Assembly (NCBI RefSeq): GCF_901709675.1
Contig: NC_051089.1
Coordinates: 9,855,476-9,919,475, forward strand
Reading direction: 5' to 3'
Length of the DNA: 64,000 nt
Source: Syngnathus acus
Taxonomy: Eukaryota > Chordata > Actinopteri > Syngnathiformes > Syngnathidae
In this document: positions 62,336 through 64,000 of the stretch, in pieces
How the letters are laid out: every line of letters begins with the position of its first letter
How positions within the stretch are numbered: the first letter of the stretch is position 1
Position numbers and translations under genes: made by a program
The notes under the pieces: model-generated
Seen by the model: only the letters and a program-made list of their open reading frames with translations
Told to the model about the DNA's origin: nothing
Database searches by the model: none

Positions 62336-63847
62336 TCAAAAGCGATCATTCGGATTGTTATTTTGTTTCTTCATTTCCCGCACAGTGCGGAAAGCTCTGA
62401 CGGCCAACACGGCCCCGAAGATGAACACAAAGACACCCAGCACGCCAAAGAGACCCCCGGCAATGTCCGCGCCGTGAAACTTGCACTCGAAGCCCTTGTG
62501 ACCTTTGCTCTTGTACATGCGCTCCCTCTCCTGACAGATGGGGTTGTTGTAGTTCTCCTGCAGTTTGATAAAGAAGAAAGCCAGCGCGGCGATGTAGCCC
62601 AAACCGATGAGAAGGTTGACCAGAGCTTCTCCCAAGAGCACGGGCGGGTAGCGGTATGGCACTCGGAAAATACCCAGGGCGAGCATGGCCAGGGCGTAGA
62701 TCATGACTATCCCGCCGCACGCCATTGCAAAGGCGTATGGAGGCTTCTTGAGCTCATGGAACAACCTGTCCAGCTCCTTCACACGGTCTGCTTCGGCACC
62801 TTGGAAGGCACCAGCTCCCCCGAAGTAATAGTGGTAGACGCCGCCCAAGCTGGCGAGGTCGCGGTAGCCGCCATTGTTGCTGTGAGGCACGCCGGCGCAG
62901 ATGATGATGAGAAGATTGACAAACACCTCCATCAGCTGGCAAAGGCCTGGAACAGCCATGAGAAGCAAAATTTTGATGTAAGGAAGGAAGGAATACTTTC
63001 CCTATGCACTAGAAGCCAAGCCCAAGCCCAAGCTAGAAGATACAGCGGGCGGTTCTATCGTCTTGTCATCACACAACACAACTGACCTCGGCTGGTGAGG
63101 ATATATCGAAGATTGTAAAGAGCTTCTCTGGGTTGTCGCTCATGATATTCATCATCAGAGGAATACACTGAAGGCTGTCCATATCTGTGAAGAAAACATG
63201 GACTAAATTTAGCTACACAACATTCTGTATACAGGACAAGATTTTTTCCCATTGTTTTACATTTGTTGGCCATGGAAACTCATGTATGAATGAGCTTATT
63301 ATGTTTTACGATTGTTTGACAAAGTGATTGAAAGCACACCAGTGCCTACGCACATCCTTCACCACTGATTATCTTCTGGCTTGGGGTGGTAGGCTATATT
63401 AACTATGTTTATATTACCTTGATTGTACACTCTGTAACATACATGCAGTAACATGTGTCCATGTGGGAAAATGATCGCACGTAATTTTTAATTCAAATGA
63501 TTCGATTGATCGTTTCAGCCCTTGTGACCACAGTATGACTCATTTTACAGCGTCACTGAGACCAACTGCTTGACAGTCTGTGTGTTACTGTATCTGGTTG
63601 CTTACAGTGTTGAGGGTCCTTGATGATGGTGGTCTGTGAAAGCAGGTTGAGAGGGATTTGTCATGTCCCTCTGTCTGGGCCTCCTGTCACCAGCAGAGCC
63701 TCTCTCGCCAGCGAGTCTGGGCTTTTCTTTGTGATCTCTGCTGTCATATTTATTGAAATGCTCCACGCTGTGAGGGGAATCCTTGTCTCCACTCTTGTAA
63801 TCTGCATACGCATCTCTCCTCGGTTGGTATCTGCCCCTCTCTGGCAT
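62336..63847 (-). CDS. marveld3: MARVEL domain-containing protein 3 (tight-junction protein)
   Basis: Minus-strand coding exons are 63606-63847, 63087-63184 and 62336-62946, in phase, giving 316 aa. The N-terminal cytosolic part (1-113) is highly charged (RDHKEKPRLAGERG, DRRPRQRD) and is followed by YGQPSVYSSDDEYHERQ. The MARVEL domain has four membrane segments: about 114-133 (LCQLMEVFVNLLIIICAGV), 185-208 (ACGGIVMIYALAMLALGIF), 217-240 (ALVNLLIGLGYIAALAFFF) and 275-298 (GGLFGVLGVFVFIFGAVLAV). A short Lys/Asn tail ends NNNPNDRF. The family is an integral tight-junction membrane protein related to occludin and tricellulin. The start ATG is the first codon of its exon, right after the acceptor TTGTAG, so a 5' exon lies upstream or outside the window. 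The N-terminus is shorter than the roughly 400-aa mammalian protein, so more coding sequence upstream is possible. Confidence 0.92.
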
Positions 63848-64000
63848 CTACAATTGAGGACATACATTCTAATGCATTAACACTTGAGCAAAACACATAG
63901 TATTAGAGTAGTTGAAAGATCAATAGGTGGCTGGGTGCTTAAGTTCATGGTTAGGACTGAACATTAAATTAAATTGAATATTAAATTTAAAACATTTTTT

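Noticed and set aside
62222-63085. 287-codon plus-strand open frame
   Set aside because: It is the antisense of the MARVELD3 coding exons and intron. Composition and domain content belong to the minus strand.

Overview
The window is ordinary nuclear DNA of a ray-finned fish, probably a percomorph teleost. The evidence is AT-rich non-coding sequence, GT-AG introns of about 70 bp to 6 kb, and fish-type interspersed repeats (hAT- and Tc1/mariner-type miniature elements, a fragment of the repeat starting CATCCATCCATTTTCTATAC). No species is claimed. It carries a vertebrate synteny block also found around human 16q22.2: ZNF821 (- strand), AP1G1 (+), PHLPP2 (+) and MARVELD3 (-). I reconstructed the exons by hand from splice sites and reading-frame continuity. 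AP1G1 gives 820 aa and PHLPP2 1365 aa, both intact. MARVELD3 gives 316 aa. ZNF821 gives at least 456 aa with its 5' end unresolved.

Layout: 1-1.6 kb holds a possible 3' end of an unrecognised minus-strand spliced gene. 1.6-7.9 kb is repeat-rich and holds two members of an ACTAGT-rich terminal-inverted-repeat family, an imperfect 73-nt hairpin, an AT microsatellite and a fold-back element. A hAT-like miniature element ends 31 bp beyond the ZNF821 stop. ZNF821 coding exons lie at 7.96-11.02 kb. 11-19 kb is the divergent intergenic/5' region shared by ZNF821 and AP1G1. AP1G1 coding exons lie at 19.0-28.7 kb with a likely long 3'UTR to about 30.9 kb. PHLPP2 has a GC-rich non-coding first exon ending at 33,414 and coding exons at 35.8-57.2 kb, followed by a likely 3'UTR of about 3 kb. 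MARVELD3 is convergent with PHLPP2 and occupies 62.3-63.85 kb.

The best non-coding find is a pair of box C/D snoRNAs of the SNORD71 type in two different introns of AP1G1 (24,242-24,315 and 25,296-25,369). Both carry a guide matching 5.8S rRNA so that U14 (human numbering) falls at the position five nucleotides from box D'. Human SNORD71 is also hosted by AP1G1, so the host relationship looks ancient and the guide appears duplicated here.

The four proteins do not form one pathway. ZNF821 is a nuclear C2H2/STPR protein. AP1G1 is the large gamma subunit of the AP-1 clathrin adaptor at the trans-Golgi/endosome. PHLPP2 is a PH/LRR/PP2C phosphatase acting on Akt and PKC. MARVELD3 is a tight-junction MARVEL protein. 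I see no bacterial, viral or CRISPR content.
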